Shown here one piece after another: positions 1 to 11,237 of a stretch of DNA of 64,000 nt. This DNA is from Vandiemenella viatica. Taxonomy: Eukaryota > Arthropoda > Insecta > Orthoptera > Morabidae. The stretch lies in the NCBI GenBank assembly GCA_031002005.1, contig CM061921.1, positions 129,068,036 through 129,132,035 on the forward strand, given 5' to 3'. Position numbers and translations under genes: made by a program. Under the pieces are notes generated by a model. The model was given only the letters and a program-made list of their open reading frames with translations. It ran no database searches and was not told where the DNA came from. The first letter of the stretch is position 1, and each line of letters starts with the position of its first letter.

Positions 1-345
1 GAGTGTACAAATCCTATACTGGTGAGGAAGCATGGGAAGATATTGGTGGGAAAATTAAGAGAGGTGCTTGGAAGGGTAAGGTTGACCATGATCACAAGCT
101 TGCACTTGATTTCAGGCATAATGTTGTGGAAAAATTTTCTTTTATAGAAAAGGGTGTAAGGGATTGAAATAAATTGCTATTTGAAGTGATGAATTATTTA
201 CCAAAAACACTGAAAAAAATTAAAGTAAATATTGGTTGAGGGCAAAAGGGGGCAGGAGGAGGAAGGGAGAAGGATGGGTGTTTAAGGAGATTGCCACCGG
301 AGCGTGCGCTCCATCGCTATTTTATCAATTATTATTATTATTATA
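1..345 (+). pseudogene. LINE 3'-terminal fragment (ORF2 C-terminus, 3' UTR, ATT-repeat tail)
   Basis: The frame running from base 3 reads as the C-terminal tail of a LINE polyprotein, with residues such as YTGEEAWEDIGGK followed by EKGVRD; a TGA then stands where the family usually has the W of a D-W-N motif near 164-167. The same frame continues toward 230. A GC-rich 3' UTR (about 235-325) closes with an ATT trinucleotide tail (about 327-345). The UTR block containing attgccaccggagcg is repeated at 26095-26200 with a different tail, so both are 3' ends of one family. The 5' part lies outside the window. CR1/L2-type is my guess from the C-terminal pattern; the exact clade is not certain. Confidence 0.55.
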
Positions 346-484
346 TTCTTTAAGTGAATTATGGTTTATTGATTCTCTGTTATAAACTGTAAATTTATAT
401 ATTAGCATAAGTGAGTATTTATTCATAGAAATTGTATTACCATCTATATGTTCCAATTTGGTACTCTCTATAGGTAAGGAAATA

Positions 485-1504
485 AACAAGTTAATCTACC
501 TGTATCCCCTGAAAGTATATCCTTCGTAAATGGTTCTTAAATTGTGTGTTCCCCACGACTAGTTCATATTTTTCACAAAATTTTAACAGCCTACGTCCTC
601 GTTTATTTCTTTCTTCTGAACCAAAGCTTCCTACAGTATTCTCCTCTTTACCTTCCCCAACTATCGCATCCTAATCACCCGTGATTTTTATATTTTCATC
701 CCCCTTCACATATTGGTTTAATTCTTGAATTTCTCTATTGCCTGATCATATTCCTGTCACGATTGCATTTACACTTGTACTAATGTGGTTGAAGCAGATT
801 AATTTCTACCCTCATCAAAATAATTCTGTCACTAATAACTCACCCGTTTCGCTACTCTCTTATTCATAATAAATTGCATAGCGGTAACTTTATTGACAAC
901 TTGTGTGCTAATTATCCTGTGTTCCCCAGACCAGAAATCCTATATATTCATCCACTTTATCTCACTAATCCCAATGATAACTAGCTTAAGTAATTTCATA
1001 TCTCATTTTAAGTTTTCTAATCTACAAGCCCTATTCAGATTTCTTACATCCCACACTCCGAATCGTAGAATGTTTCTATCCATTCTGATGACTCCTCCCT
1101 GAGCAGTCCCCACCAGGAGATACGATTGGAGGACTATTTTACCTCCAGGAAGAAACTATCATTTTATATGTAATTTGAGATGATTACATATCCTTGGTAT
1201 AACTTTAGGCTCTTTAATGCATTGGCTTCCCGTTGCCTTCTGTATCCCTATGCCATTGATGATTTTTGATTCATCCGCCATTAGGGGCCATATCCAACCT
1301 CAAGTGGAAGAGGGTGCCATGGACCACTCCTCGCTATTCCGCCCTGCTTTAAGAGGCTGTTGGTAAGCAGCGGGTTACTCCATATACTGGGAATCATTCA
1401 GTCACCAGAGTCTCGTCCATGCTAACGGAGTGCACTACGTGAAGAAGAGGTTGACATTGAGTTGGAAGAGGCTAATATAGTCTCTCCCAAACCCTTGCTC
1501 CCCT
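485..1504 (-). pseudogene. RTE LINE, 5' fragment (5' UTR plus endonuclease part)
   Basis: Read on the minus strand this matches the first ~1.05 kb of the RTE element at 22480-25794. It has the same 5' end (gggtttgggagagactat, near 1504), the same 5' UTR, and the same start of the apurinic endonuclease domain (shared stretch aagtcggagt-like through SEIKW region at about 940-1100). It runs on to the segment coding for the conserved endonuclease block near 23490-23540. Indels and stops are frequent, so it is an old copy. It ends around 485 without the reverse-transcriptase part. Confidence 0.8.
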
Positions 1505-2056
1505 GTAGCGTTTTACCTTAAACATAACCAAAAAGGGGTTGTCACTAACATGGCGAACTTCAATCTCAGTGCCATTTATTTTTTAAATTGAATGATATTG
1601 GCGGGTGTGGAGCCGACCCAATGCCCACACAAAGCAGGAGAATTACAAGCTATACCATTCAATTTAATCATCCCACATTTCAGTTAACTGCATCTCACAC
1701 TCTCTATGTATTATTTTTTAGATTTTTTTGTGATTGCAATGTTAACTAGGAGATACAAAAAAGCACAGACATAATTGCACATTAATAATTAGTCAAAACC
1801 AATAAATCAGTAATTTAATTAAATGAGAGCAAATTAGACAAACTTCCGAAGTATTAAGGATTTCTGTCTAGAGACTAGACCGTGGGAAACCTCTCAAAAA
1901 GGATTCATCAAGGCCATTAATCATCAGCGCCTAGATCACTAATTTTTGTGACCACAACATCGAGCCACGTTCCATCCCCTACCCTCCCCCCACGCTTCCC
2001 CATCCTAGGTTAGACTAGCTGTACATCAAACGATGGCACCCATAACACTAAGCTAA
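1505..2056. other. No gene recognised; short hairpin at 1585-1666
   Basis: No coding region or known repeat is visible. One nested inverted repeat stands out: taaattgaatg near 1585 pairs with cattcaattta near 1655, and gtgtgg pairs with cccacac inside it. It may be a tiny MITE relic or chance. Confidence 0.4.
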
Positions 2057-2064
2057 TTAGCTAC

Positions 2065-3269
2065 CACAGCTGCGCAGAAAATCGATTATCCGTTAATCGT
2101 TAATTAACGAAGTTAATACAATTACATAAATTTTAACTTTTAAGTTAACCTATAATATCATTGAGCTACAGTTAACTTTAGTCTGTTATATTGGTAATTG
2201 ACGTCGTTTGGTATGCTTCAACATCGCGCCATGCCACGCTTGTATTTTCGGTAAGGCGGATTGCCAATGAATAATAGATAATACGAAGTACGAATGTGAT
2301 GCCTATACAATTGTTATGCTAGGTATGGTGTAGGTGTGAGCAGGAAAGCTAGAGTTTTTTAGCATTTCTGTTTTACGTAGTCAAACTGGTGCTCACTACT
2401 CGTTTCTAATTCGATCGGTGATTTATTTTGATATTTTTATAATCTTTTTTTAGTTGGTATTGGTTTGGTGTTCGTTAGTGAAATAAGTTAATCTGATATT
2501 CGTTACATGATTACGTCATGAAAACTGAAGCTCTTGAATCCATTAGTGAAAGAAGCAATGCTAACAATAGCAAAGAGAATATTAAAAATCCTTTGCCACT
2601 TTTATACGATTATGTTGCACTTAAATCAAGGCTGGGAGAACCGTTGAGTTATGATTCAATTTCAAACTGTGTATGCCTAAACTTTCTACAATCAATGCTA
2701 ACGTGTCTAGCCTTTATAAAATTAAACAACATATGAAGAGAATGCGTATATCCAAATATGAACAGATTGAAGAAAAATTAAAAGTAAAGCCAACTTTTGG
2801 TAAATAAGAAAAATAATTCTAAACCTTGTTCAATGCTGTGGCTTCTTCTGATGTAGATAGCAGCAGAACTGATTAGTTTTCATTGCCATCTGCTAATAAA
2901 TGTTTACATCAATAAAAAAAATTGGAATCATAGCTACCGAAACCATCATATTCCTAGCTGGTGGACATGTTGAAGAATCTGATACGTTTGAGAAGTTCGT
3001 GAAAATGTTGAACCCTAGTAAAAAATCAGTTTCCAGAAAGACGTTTGGTAGATGCATTAGCGATTCAAATCATGAAATTGCTTGCAGTAATGCCTACTGC
3101 AAAACATAAAAATCAATTCCACTCTAGGATGGTTAACTTTTAACGATTAACATTAACTTGCGTTAAATTTGCAAAAATGTAATGCTTTAACGATTGTCGA
3201 AGTTAAATTTTTAAATAGCGGATTAACAATTAACGAAGCTAACTTTTCGATTAACTGTGACCACCTATG
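2065..3269 (+). mobile_element. Degraded hAT-family DNA transposon with 8-bp target duplication
   Basis: Identical 8-bp direct repeats ttagctac flank the element at 2057-2064 and 3270-3277, the duplication length typical of hAT elements. The ends are imperfect inverted repeats (CACAGCTGCGCAGAAAATCG on the left; CATAGGTGGTCACAGTTAATCG read inward on the right). Both subterminal zones are rich in TTAACG/CGTTAA words (2085-2160 and 3125-3255), a common hAT subterminal pattern. The 1.2-kb length is far below an autonomous hAT, so this is an internally deleted copy. Confidence 0.8.
2518..3109 (+). pseudogene. hAT transposase N-terminal remnant
   Basis: Two short open frames lie inside the hAT element. 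The first (2518-2736) starts with ATG and shows no firm domain. The second (2900-3109) contains the segment FVKMLNPSKKSVSRKTF, which resembles the conserved hAT stretch in which an F-x-x-x-V/L-L-N-P block is followed by P-S-R-K-T. The region between them has stops and frame changes. The catalytic DDE/RNase-H-like domain and the C-terminal dimerisation domain are absent. It cannot encode a working transposase. Confidence 0.6.
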
Positions 3270-3277
3270 TTAGCTAC

Positions 3278-4329
3278 AGGTATGTTCTATCTCTTATCCC
3301 AAGTTACATTAAAGAGTAACAACTCTAAAATCATTAAATATTCCATACAGGTGTTCTCAAAAAATACCTCATTTACTAGATTAGAAATTAACACATTCAA
3401 ATACAAGCCTCTCTTAAGACCATTTCAAGGGTTCACTAAAAGAAACCGACCTCTTTCAACCCACACAACACACACCACCCCTTTACCTCCTCCCAATCGG
3501 CTTGACTTCATCACGCAGGCTTCAGTCTTCAGAAAAGTTCCGTCAAGTGCTGTTGTCCTCGACAGTGTATGATGGTGATTTAAAACGTTTTTCGTCTAAA
3601 CATGATTTCTAACCGGTTGTGGTACTCGAAAAAGCGAAGCACAGAAAAGTATACTAACATAAATGAAAATGGAATACGCTGATCCAAGTATTGAACGTAG
3701 TGCCTGATTTATTCAACACCGGCAACAACAACGTCACACTCGGCAAGTAAACCACCTCGTACTTCACGGTTAGTGGGGTGAAAACTGTAAATTTTTACCA
3801 ATATACTGATCCTGCTAGTGGCCTCTTCTTAGGGGATTCAACATGGCGGAACCTCATCGACGCGCAGCCTGCACTGACCGCCATAGTAATTGTGAAGAAT
3901 AAGTGGGATTACCTAGTTGCATGATCTATAAGGAGTTTGTGTACATTTTAGCTCTGGAAGAGCTATATGACTATCGTATGGCTATGGCTCAAAAAATGAT
4001 TTTTATGCATATTAATGCGTGATAACAGAGCCGCCATCATACATTCCAGGCGCTGTCACACCGCGTGGTGGTCACCTTGTGCGTCTTTGTTTAATAACTA
4101 GCAAACACAAAAAATGTCTTTAACTGTTGTATTGTTTGTGGAGTTGGATAACTTTCAACTTTTTCCATTTTCGCACTCGCCGAGCTATCTCTCGTGCGTA
4201 ACGCAGTTGAGCTTTAAAATACGACATACACTTTTACATTTATAATTAGAATTATGTACATTGTTTTAGAAATTACAGCAGTACACCTTACTAAAATTTA
4301 ATTTTGCTTTTCAGAAGAAACTACTGCAA
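3278..4329. other. No gene recognised
   Basis: Open frames here (for example 3267-3572) are short and low-complexity, with T/P/H-rich translations and no motif I recognise. This is where the upstream part of the env-bearing element would be expected, but I see no pol motifs. Confidence 0.4.
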
Positions 4330-6640
4330 AACCTTTTGACAATAATTCACACCAGCGTAGCTATGCAAGATTTTGCGGTTAAAAAATTCCCTACATCTCC
4401 AGGATTGTATTTCGATCACATAACTTGGGCACAAATCTACACATTAACTTGGAGGATTGTAGCTTCAGGGGCGTAGCTACTATGGGGCTAGGCGGTGCAG
4501 CTCACCGGGGCCCTCACCCTCAGGGGACCCCCAAGCATACCTCAAGGGGCCCCTAAGCGCACCTCTAGGGGCCTTCAAGCGCAGTTTAGAGGGCCCACGA
4601 GCCTTCACGGCAAACTGGCGACCTTTTTTTTTTTAGCTCTACCGTCGTCTAAGAGGCCCCTGAGAACACGGGAGCCCCTCACTAAGGGCCCTCGCTGCTC
4701 AGAGGGGGGGGGGGGGGAGGCAACCACTGCTCAGGTGCCCCTAAAGAACAATTCAAGGAACCCCATCCTCAGTTCAGGGGGCCCCTACCAGCACACAAAG
4801 CAAAAAAAAGGTAGCCCGTCTGGCCTGAGGGCCCAAAATAAATTTTTTGCACCGGGGCCCTTATTGATTTAACTACGCCACTGTGTAGCTTATGTGAATT
4901 TAAGGGAATTAGAAAACGGTTGTGAAAATCCGTTAAATATACATTTAGATCTTTCGCTTTTTGCAAAAATAAATTAATTAACGGAATGTGACATCCCGTG
5001 AACGTGATGAGATATCTCAGGAAATACCCTGGCACACTAGCAAACTAAAAAAGTTTCAAAATTTAATTGAACAGCTTCTGAAACATGACTCAACTAGAAA
5101 GAAAAGAGCTATCTTTGGATTTATAGGCCCAATTTCTAAACTCTTAATTGGAATTTTTTAATTCTGAGGACGCATCTTACTATAGATCTAAAATAGATAT
5201 CTTTGAAAATGAGCAACATATTTTGTTGAAATTGTCCAAAGAACAGTAGACTGTAGTTAAGAAATCTTTGACTGAAACAAGTCATACATTATCCTGTGAG
5301 AGGCGAAATCAAGATGTTTTGGTTTTGGGGATGAAAAAGATACAAAATTATGAACAAGAATCACACAGACATTCGAAAATTGGCCATTATTACCTCGACA
5401 ACTGAAAACCTTTATCCATTATTTTTAAATTGCAAAGACAGTAAAATTTAGTCATTTGTACCACTGTAAATTCGCAGTATGAATTCTGAAACCTCTTATC
5501 ATTAATCCATCACAACTTGTTAGTTATCTAAGGTTAATCAGAGATGATATGAAAGATAAACGTTTTCCTGTACCACTTACAGAAGAGAAGGGCTATCTCT
5601 TGTTAAAAATGATAAATTTGGATGTATTTTTATCTAACATATCTTTAGTTATGTTCTTAATGTCCCTCCCACAAACAACAATCAATTTAATATTTAAAGA
5701 ATTCTCCCAATTGCAGTTGTTAATAATTGTTAATATCTGTTCATCTTGCCAGAAAAAGACAGTTTGAATATTAATGATACTCGCCAATTGTATGCTAAAG
5801 TAAATCATAATGAGCTAAAATGACAGTAATTAACCTCTGCTCTTAGTATATGCAAAAAAATTTGTCCTATCAGCTTTCTATGAAAACGCTCCATGTGAAT
5901 TCAAATTATTGTATCCAGTCTTAACAGTCTCCAGTGATTGCACAATAAAATTGGTCTCTTGAAATGAAAGTTTGTTTACTAAATTAAATAATAATCAATG
6001 GTTATTCTACGTTTCTTTCAGAGATGCAAAGGATATGGTTCAACTGTCTTAATCGAATAGGAACAAACGATAAAAACTAATGTTTCACGTCCAGATATTG
6101 AACCTGATCTGAATTTAGAAGTTGACTGTTGTATCATAAACAAACAAGAACGTTATATTTTAGAATTAAAGTTAAATTCACCAATGGAGAATATTGTCAA
6201 AAATCTTGATGATTCAGGATATAAAATTGATCAACTTCAAAATGATATTGAACAACAAGAGATAAATGCCTTCACAAATTATTCCTTGTCACATTAGTCG
6301 ATCTTATCGTATGTTTGTGTAGTTTTAATCTTTTGCACCATACTATTTTGTATATGCAGACATTGCAACTGTCATCGAAACTGTTTTAAATACTTTTGGC
6401 GTAATGCCGCAGGTGAATGTTGTAATCAAATTTGTGTAAGAACAACAACAATTGTAAATCAATCAAAGCTACCTCATATTAGTGGTCATCGACCTATTTA
6501 TAGCAAAAATGACATAAACGATGAACTTAATGATTAAGACAATGTGGTGTTTGAAAGACCTCATAAATCTATAGTACAGAGATGTTCCATTGATCGTGAT
6601 CAGAAGTCAGTTGTCTCTCGTTTCAATCGGAAATAAATAT
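4330..6640 (+). pseudogene. env: Errantivirus-type envelope (env) remnant, broken and interrupted
   Basis: Segments spread over three frames match the layout of the envelope protein of insect gypsy-like errantiviruses, which is related to baculovirus F fusion proteins. There is an N-terminal ectodomain block (about 4345-4465, resuming near 4892), then a basic cleavage-like site followed by a hydrophobic stretch (about 5090-5160). A mid-region conserved block follows (about 5500-5760), then a long C-terminal half (about 6070-6640) with a membrane-spanning segment near 6300-6370 and a cysteine-rich cytoplasmic tail. Many stops and frameshifts break it, and a 418-bp hAT MITE sits inside it. It is a fossil and cannot produce an envelope. 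No matching gag-pol lies upstream in the window. Confidence 0.7.
4466..4883. mobile_element. hAT-type MITE with 8-bp target duplication
   Basis: The direct repeats tgtagctt at 4458-4465 and 4884-4891 are identical. The ends are inverted: CAGGGGCGTAGCTA on the left and, read inward on the right, CAGTGGCGTAGTTAA. The body is GC-rich, with repeated aggggcccc-type blocks and a 14-G run at 4704-4717. It has no transposase, so it is non-autonomous. It interrupts the env remnant. Confidence 0.9.
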
Positions 6641-6964
6641 TTTGATGATTTCATGTGATGCATTGTTTAAAAATGTGTAGTTAGTAAGCTTAATATTGAA
6701 TTAAATATAGTAGTTGTAGGATTAAATTATAGTAACCAAGAATTGAAATCAGTAGAATTAGGAATACGTAATCAATGTGATAAGTTCAAGTAACTAATCA
6801 TTTTAAAGGAATTTTTGTAATTAACATTTACAGTAGTAATCAATAGTGTATTCAATAACGTTACATGCCAATGACTTGTGTATTTGATTAAGCTAACCTG
6901 AGTGCAGGTTTTGCTGACCACCAAGGTAAGAGTCTCACCGAAGGCTAGAGCCGCGTTCGACTCT

Positions 6965-6979
6965 TCCCAAGGGGGGAGC
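6965..6979 (+). promoter_or_regulatory. Polypurine tract before a 3' LTR
   Basis: The purine run aaggggggagc directly precedes TGTACGGAATTAG at 6980, the expected arrangement of a plus-strand primer next to a 3' LTR. It lies downstream of the env remnant on the same strand. Confidence 0.6.
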
Positions 6980-7600
6980 TGTACGGAATTAGTATGATTT
7001 TTAGCTTCAATCGTATAGCATGTTCAGATTGAGTATTTTTCTCATGCCCTTTGAGGCAGGTAACCTGATTCTTTTAGATGCATTATGTTTCAAGACTAAT
7101 AGAGGCACATAACGTGAGAAATCATTCTTCCACTCTACCAGCCCCGAAGTACTTACTAAGGCCTAATGGACCAGTTATAGGCTAGACACGTGATACCCCC
7201 ACTCTATGCCTACGGCCGGAGAGCGCACTTTCAGAGTGACGCTCCAAGTCTTTTTCTCCGCCATAATGAAAGCCACACCGAGTCTTCATGTATGATTAAC
7301 AGCTACTGGCTAAAGGAACCTTCAAACCTCTGCCGGCTTGGGAAAGATACTTCAAGTGACTAGATTTTTATAAGTGATATTATTGATTGCATCAGAGCTA
7401 TTTCCATGCATTATTTCTTAGATTTTCATATATTTGTCAATGTACTCCATTTCAGTGAATTCATTAAAGTCGCTTAATTTTTCCCCTGATATTTCAATTG
7501 CTAACATTGAATACCTGCTCATTACTAGCTATGAGTAATAGTAGGACTGTAATATCATTCATCACATCATCACATATCTCAGGTAAAACGAACCCAGAGT
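6980..7600 (+). repeat. Probable 3' LTR of the env-bearing element
   Basis: It begins TGTACGG immediately after the polypurine tract. No second copy exists in the window, so the LTR end cannot be fixed; 7600 is approximate. The sequence is non-coding and ends before the integrase-like region at 7690. Confidence 0.45.
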
Positions 7601-7689
7601 TCTTTGGCATCTAACCGCTCGAGATACTACAATTGTATTAGTCAACACTCAGCATATACTGTCTTAAAGAATCGATAGTTCAACCACTC
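7601..7689. other. Junction between LTR and integrase fragment
   Basis: This is the unassigned boundary between the putative LTR and the integrase-like frame. No target duplication could be identified. Confidence 0.3.
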
Positions 7690-8160
7690 AATAGAACTAT
7701 CAGGAATGCAATGTGGCAGGAATTCAGAAGATGTGGTTCACATTGGTGGATTGAAATTCTTCCTCAGTTAATATCTAATTACAACAGCAACTGGCATAGC
7801 ACCATCAAATTGAAACTGTGTGAAGTTAAAGACAACTCGCTTCTTTCAACAGTGTTCAGTCATGTTAACATTACCGTTCCAGCAAAATGCAAAGTTAGTG
7901 ACCATGTCACAATTAGTAGATTCAAAGAAAGAAAGACTACATGTCTGGACGCCAGTAAAATATAATTTTAAAAACAATTCCTTTAACTTATTTACCTCAA
8001 GATTATCAAGATAAAGATATTGCAGGAGTATTTTACCAACAACAATTACAACTAACAATACTTGACAAGTACATTTGTGGTTGAACGAGTAATTAAGTGA
8101 AGGAAAAATATTATTTTGGTGAAGTGGACGGGTTTCGAAAAATTAGATAAAAAATTTATA
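7690..8160 (+). pseudogene. Integrase C-terminal fragment, Polinton/Maverick-like
   Basis: The frame at 7711-7965 gives MWQEFRRCGSHWWIEILPQL followed by a Y-N motif and H-S-T-I-K. This fits the end of an rve-type integrase core (M-W...W-x-x-x-L-P-x-L-x-x-x-Y-N...H-x-S/T-I-K). After frame changes, about 7995-8060 contains DKDIAGVFYQQQLQ, like the integrase C-terminal G-x-F-Y-x-x-E-L-Q block. A chromodomain-like V-K/E-x-D/W-G-F tail follows (about 8090-8150). The order matches integrases of Polinton/Maverick elements, although some Ty3-like elements are similar. No other Polinton genes are visible. It is degraded and non-functional. Confidence 0.55.
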
Positions 8161-8599
8161 TAAAACCTAATAAAATTGACAATCTTTTGTCTTAGTAATA
8201 CAAAATTATATATCTAATAATGGTGTTTTTATTCTTCAGGGTACTTTATACAACTTAGCAAACTTTAGCAAACTTAGATTATATCTACAGCACCCTTTTT
8301 TCCTTTATTCAATTTTTACAATGTTCTTTTTTTCAGTTGACTCAATGTGTATAGCACTCAGTCTTACATACAGCATTGTTTTTCTGCACACTGATCCTAT
8401 TGATTCAATGTGCATTCAGCACAGATAACATTCAGATAGTATCCGCAACATTGATTTTATGTAAATTTATTTTATAAACTCAATGGACACCAAATGCTTA
8501 CAAAATAATCAACTTTCTACAGCATTGTGCATATAGTAATTAGGCACAGAAATTTTTATATACATACGAGTAGTAATTATATATGGGAAACGCTTTTTA
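8161..8599. other. No gene recognised; weak tcaatgtg word repeats
   Basis: This is AT-rich non-coding sequence. The word t(g/t)a(c/t)tcaatgtg recurs near 8338 and 8400, too weakly to call a repeat family. Confidence 0.35.
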
Positions 8600-9800
8600 C
8601 GCATATACAGTGAGACAATCAACTCTTGGAATCAATTCAACATTCAAATTTGGTATAACAAAAGCTTTTACTTCCACCAATGTCCTCCTGTCTTTCCAAC
8701 CACTCGTACTTAAATAACTTTCCGAATCCTACTACTTGTCACCACGGTGTCAGTCATCCCCTACACTAGAAAAATACTTGCCAACACTTTGAAGAGGCTC
8801 TCTGAAATACATGAAACGCCTGTCTCCGAATCTACAACCATTTCCGCCTGGAGGCATTGAAACATAAGCACAAGTGCAGGGGTGTGAGCCTCCCTACGCT
8901 AGAGCATACTTTGTTCCTAATATAGGTATTCTCTTGAGTCATTGTGATATATTGACATCACGACGTGACTGGTATCTTCCATTACTTCTTTCCGCCTGGA
9001 CATGCCATAAATCGGTCGCCCTACATTCCTATTAGTCCCGGACGTTGCTGTCTCCTTTTCCACATTATTGCTTCCCTCCCAATTCTCTTATTTTTTTCAT
9101 ATAACTGCGGCCCCTTTTCTCTTCCACTCCTCTCCTCTCATCTTCTACTGCCGGAAAGCACTGACCTGCCATCTTTATAGGTCCACTTAGTTGATTTGTA
9201 AGCGTTGCCAGCACTGGCTCTCTGGTGGCATGCCCCAGATGATGCCCAGCCTATTACTATTATCCTACCACTTCTGTACTCCATTTAACTGTATTGATGG
9301 CCGCCTCACTTACCACAACAAATTTCTCCAACGTTGTTACGTCATTGTTCTTCGTCGATACTAATCCCTCACCCTCTCACCCTCTATTGTCAGTATTTCA
9401 TTTTCGTGCTATTTTTTACCTTCTTTCCAGATTTCCCAATATAGACTTTTGCGTAGTCCATTTCAAAAATTCTATTGTGCAAATCATTTGTGTTCTCTTC
9501 CATCTCGTTATTCTCTCTTTTTGCTTGCGCTCTCTCCATCCCATGTCTCCCTTCTAATTTTCCTTCTTTTAAAACTTTTCAGATCTTGTCAGAAAAACCA
9601 CTCCATGATTTTTCTCCTCCTCTTCTGTAAGAGTTCGTTCCAAACGTTCAGTGCAATAGTCTTTCACTCTTTTAATCTCTTCTTACTTCTTTTTCTCCTC
9701 TTTGTTCACCTCTTTCTCCAATATGGTATCTCCAAAATCTACTTTGGGCTGGATTTTCTTCTTCCTTAACCCGGCCTCCTTTTAAACATATTCCGTTCCT
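8600..9800 (-). pseudogene. Ty3-like gag/protease remnant
   Basis: On the minus strand, about 8620-8860 translates (with breaks) to an aspartic-protease-like block. The segment VVDSETGVSCISESLFKVL resembles the active-site stretch A-L-I-D-T-G-S-x-V-S-C-I-S-E, with the catalytic DTG altered to DSETG. A downstream block resembles V-P-x-L-N-V-E-L-I-x-G-x-D of the same enzymes. Higher coordinates (about 9290-9780) give K/R/E-rich, coiled-coil-like frames suggestive of gag. Stops occur throughout. A partial LTR lies on the 5' side at 10259-10733, in the orientation expected for a minus-strand element. No RT domain is seen. Confidence 0.5.
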
Positions 9801-9892
9801 CCTTCTCTTTGGTGAATGAGCCCCATTTGCTCGGGCCAGATTGTTATTTGTGCCCCTGATAAGATCCCTATCTGGGCAGAAAGTAGACGTCG

Positions 9893-10135
9893 ACGCTTAG
9901 TTAGCGTGGTGAGTGAGCGGTAACGCTCTGTTTTCCTATTCTGAAAGATTCGTATTCGAATACCCGACCAGCCATCCTGATTTCGGTTTTCCATGGTTTC
10001 CTGAAAACACTCCAAGCGCTTGCCGAGATGGTTCCTTCAAAAAGGCCATGACTGAATTCATTTCCTTTCTTTGCTCCAGTCCTTTCAATGACCTCGATCT
10101 CAACGAAGAATTAAGCAAGAACATAAAAAAGGTGC
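9893..10135 (+). repeat. tRNA-derived SINE
   Basis: The head (about 9896-9975) is tRNA-like: box-A-like tggtgagtgagcggtaacg and box-B-like ttcgaataccc. A body follows that is shared with the copy at 47060-47285 (cagccatcctgattt, ccatggtttcc, gatggtt-cttcaaaa, ggccatgactgaatt). A third, head-only copy lies at 27092-27180. The repeated head/body order supports a SINE family made by RNA polymerase III. Confidence 0.65.
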
Positions 10136-10258
10136 TTTTGATTGCAACCCCTTTTGTTTGCCTCTATAGCCTTCATATTTCCGAAGAGGGATATAACTCG
10201 TCTCTGTTCCTCTTCTTATTCCGTTCTCCTCTTTTCCCTTGTTTTAAATTAATTAAAT

Positions 10259-10733
10259 TAGAAAAGACCACGAATACCCGGATTTATTCATTAAAATAGT
10301 TTTTCTTCCACGAAAAGTGTTACACTATTCCATTTAGCCATCGGAACAGGAAAGGACTCGTTGAAAAACAAAAGATAGTTGCTACTTATATTGAAGTTTT
10401 CTAAGCTCACTACTGGAGGCGCAGTTCTCCGCTACTCTTATCAACGGAATCTGATTACTTCGAGACGTGGCTGTTTTTAAAAGTTTGATAACTGGTTTTG
10501 AAATGATTGAAGTAAAAGGACATAGATTTATTACAATAGAAAATTAGGATTTAATATGCAAATACAAATTAACCGACAGCTAAAAATTTGGTTCAACCCC
10601 TCAGGTATCGTTACTGGGTTAGTTACTTGAGAATTAAACTGTGTCAGTTTTTTATTAGTTCATTATCGTCATCTGAAGACATGTGCCGATGGCGGGCATT
10701 GTTCACTGATGCAGATTGCCGTTCTCCGGAGAT
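10259..10733 (-). repeat. Partial LTR (repeat A, left copy)
   Basis: About 475 bp are nearly identical, in the same direction, to 18175-18652. On the minus strand the repeat carries an AATAAA signal and resembles the later part of the LTR at 18175-18933; the first ~280 bp of that LTR are missing here. It directly abuts the TGTGACGG start of the plus-strand LTR at 10734, consistent with truncation by that insertion. Confidence 0.55.
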
Positions 10734-11095
10734 TGTGACGGAGCTGATTGATACAAAAAAGGCAATAACTTCATAAAATTATTTACCATTCAATAAAGTT
10801 TAATTAAAGATTAAAATTCCCATGGAGAATATTAAATATACGTGCTCTGAATTTCCTGTTACAATTCGCTGGTCATTATTAACAAACAGATGAAGTAAAA
10901 ACTTCAATTGAAAGTAGACGTCGCTTCGTGAGATGATCAGATTGCTAATTCAAGAACCTGTAATTTTCGGAAATGAAGTATTAAGCGACGACCCATGTAA
11001 ATTGTGTTGGTCTAGTTATCGTTGTTATTAAAATGAGATTATGATAAACTGAGCCTTCCTTCATTAAAAGTATATACTAATTATTTCTAGTTCTG
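10734..11095 (+). repeat. 5' LTR (repeat B, first copy) of a gag-only element
   Basis: It begins TGTGACGGAGCTG and matches 15711-16019 plus 18107-18172 closely; the second copy differs mainly by the piggyBac insertion. An AATAAA is present near 10792. The copies diverge just after ctagttctg, which marks either the LTR end or the point where the second copy is truncated. Confidence 0.65.
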
Positions 11096-11237
11096 GAAAG
11101 AACGAGTAAAGAAGTTACCAGCGAAGCGCGTTTCATTGACACTTGAATTGGTAATTTTGTTTACTAATACGAACTTCTGGAAAGCAAGATAATCAAAGCG
11201 CAACACAGAACGATTTACAGTCGACGATCGACTTATA

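Noticed and set aside
4495..4872. 125-codon open frame rich in P, G and R
   Set aside because: It lies wholly inside a hAT MITE with GC-rich internal repeats; the frame is a composition effect.
8338..8500. Tandem repeat based on tcaatgtg
   Set aside because: Only two or three imperfect occurrences with irregular spacing.
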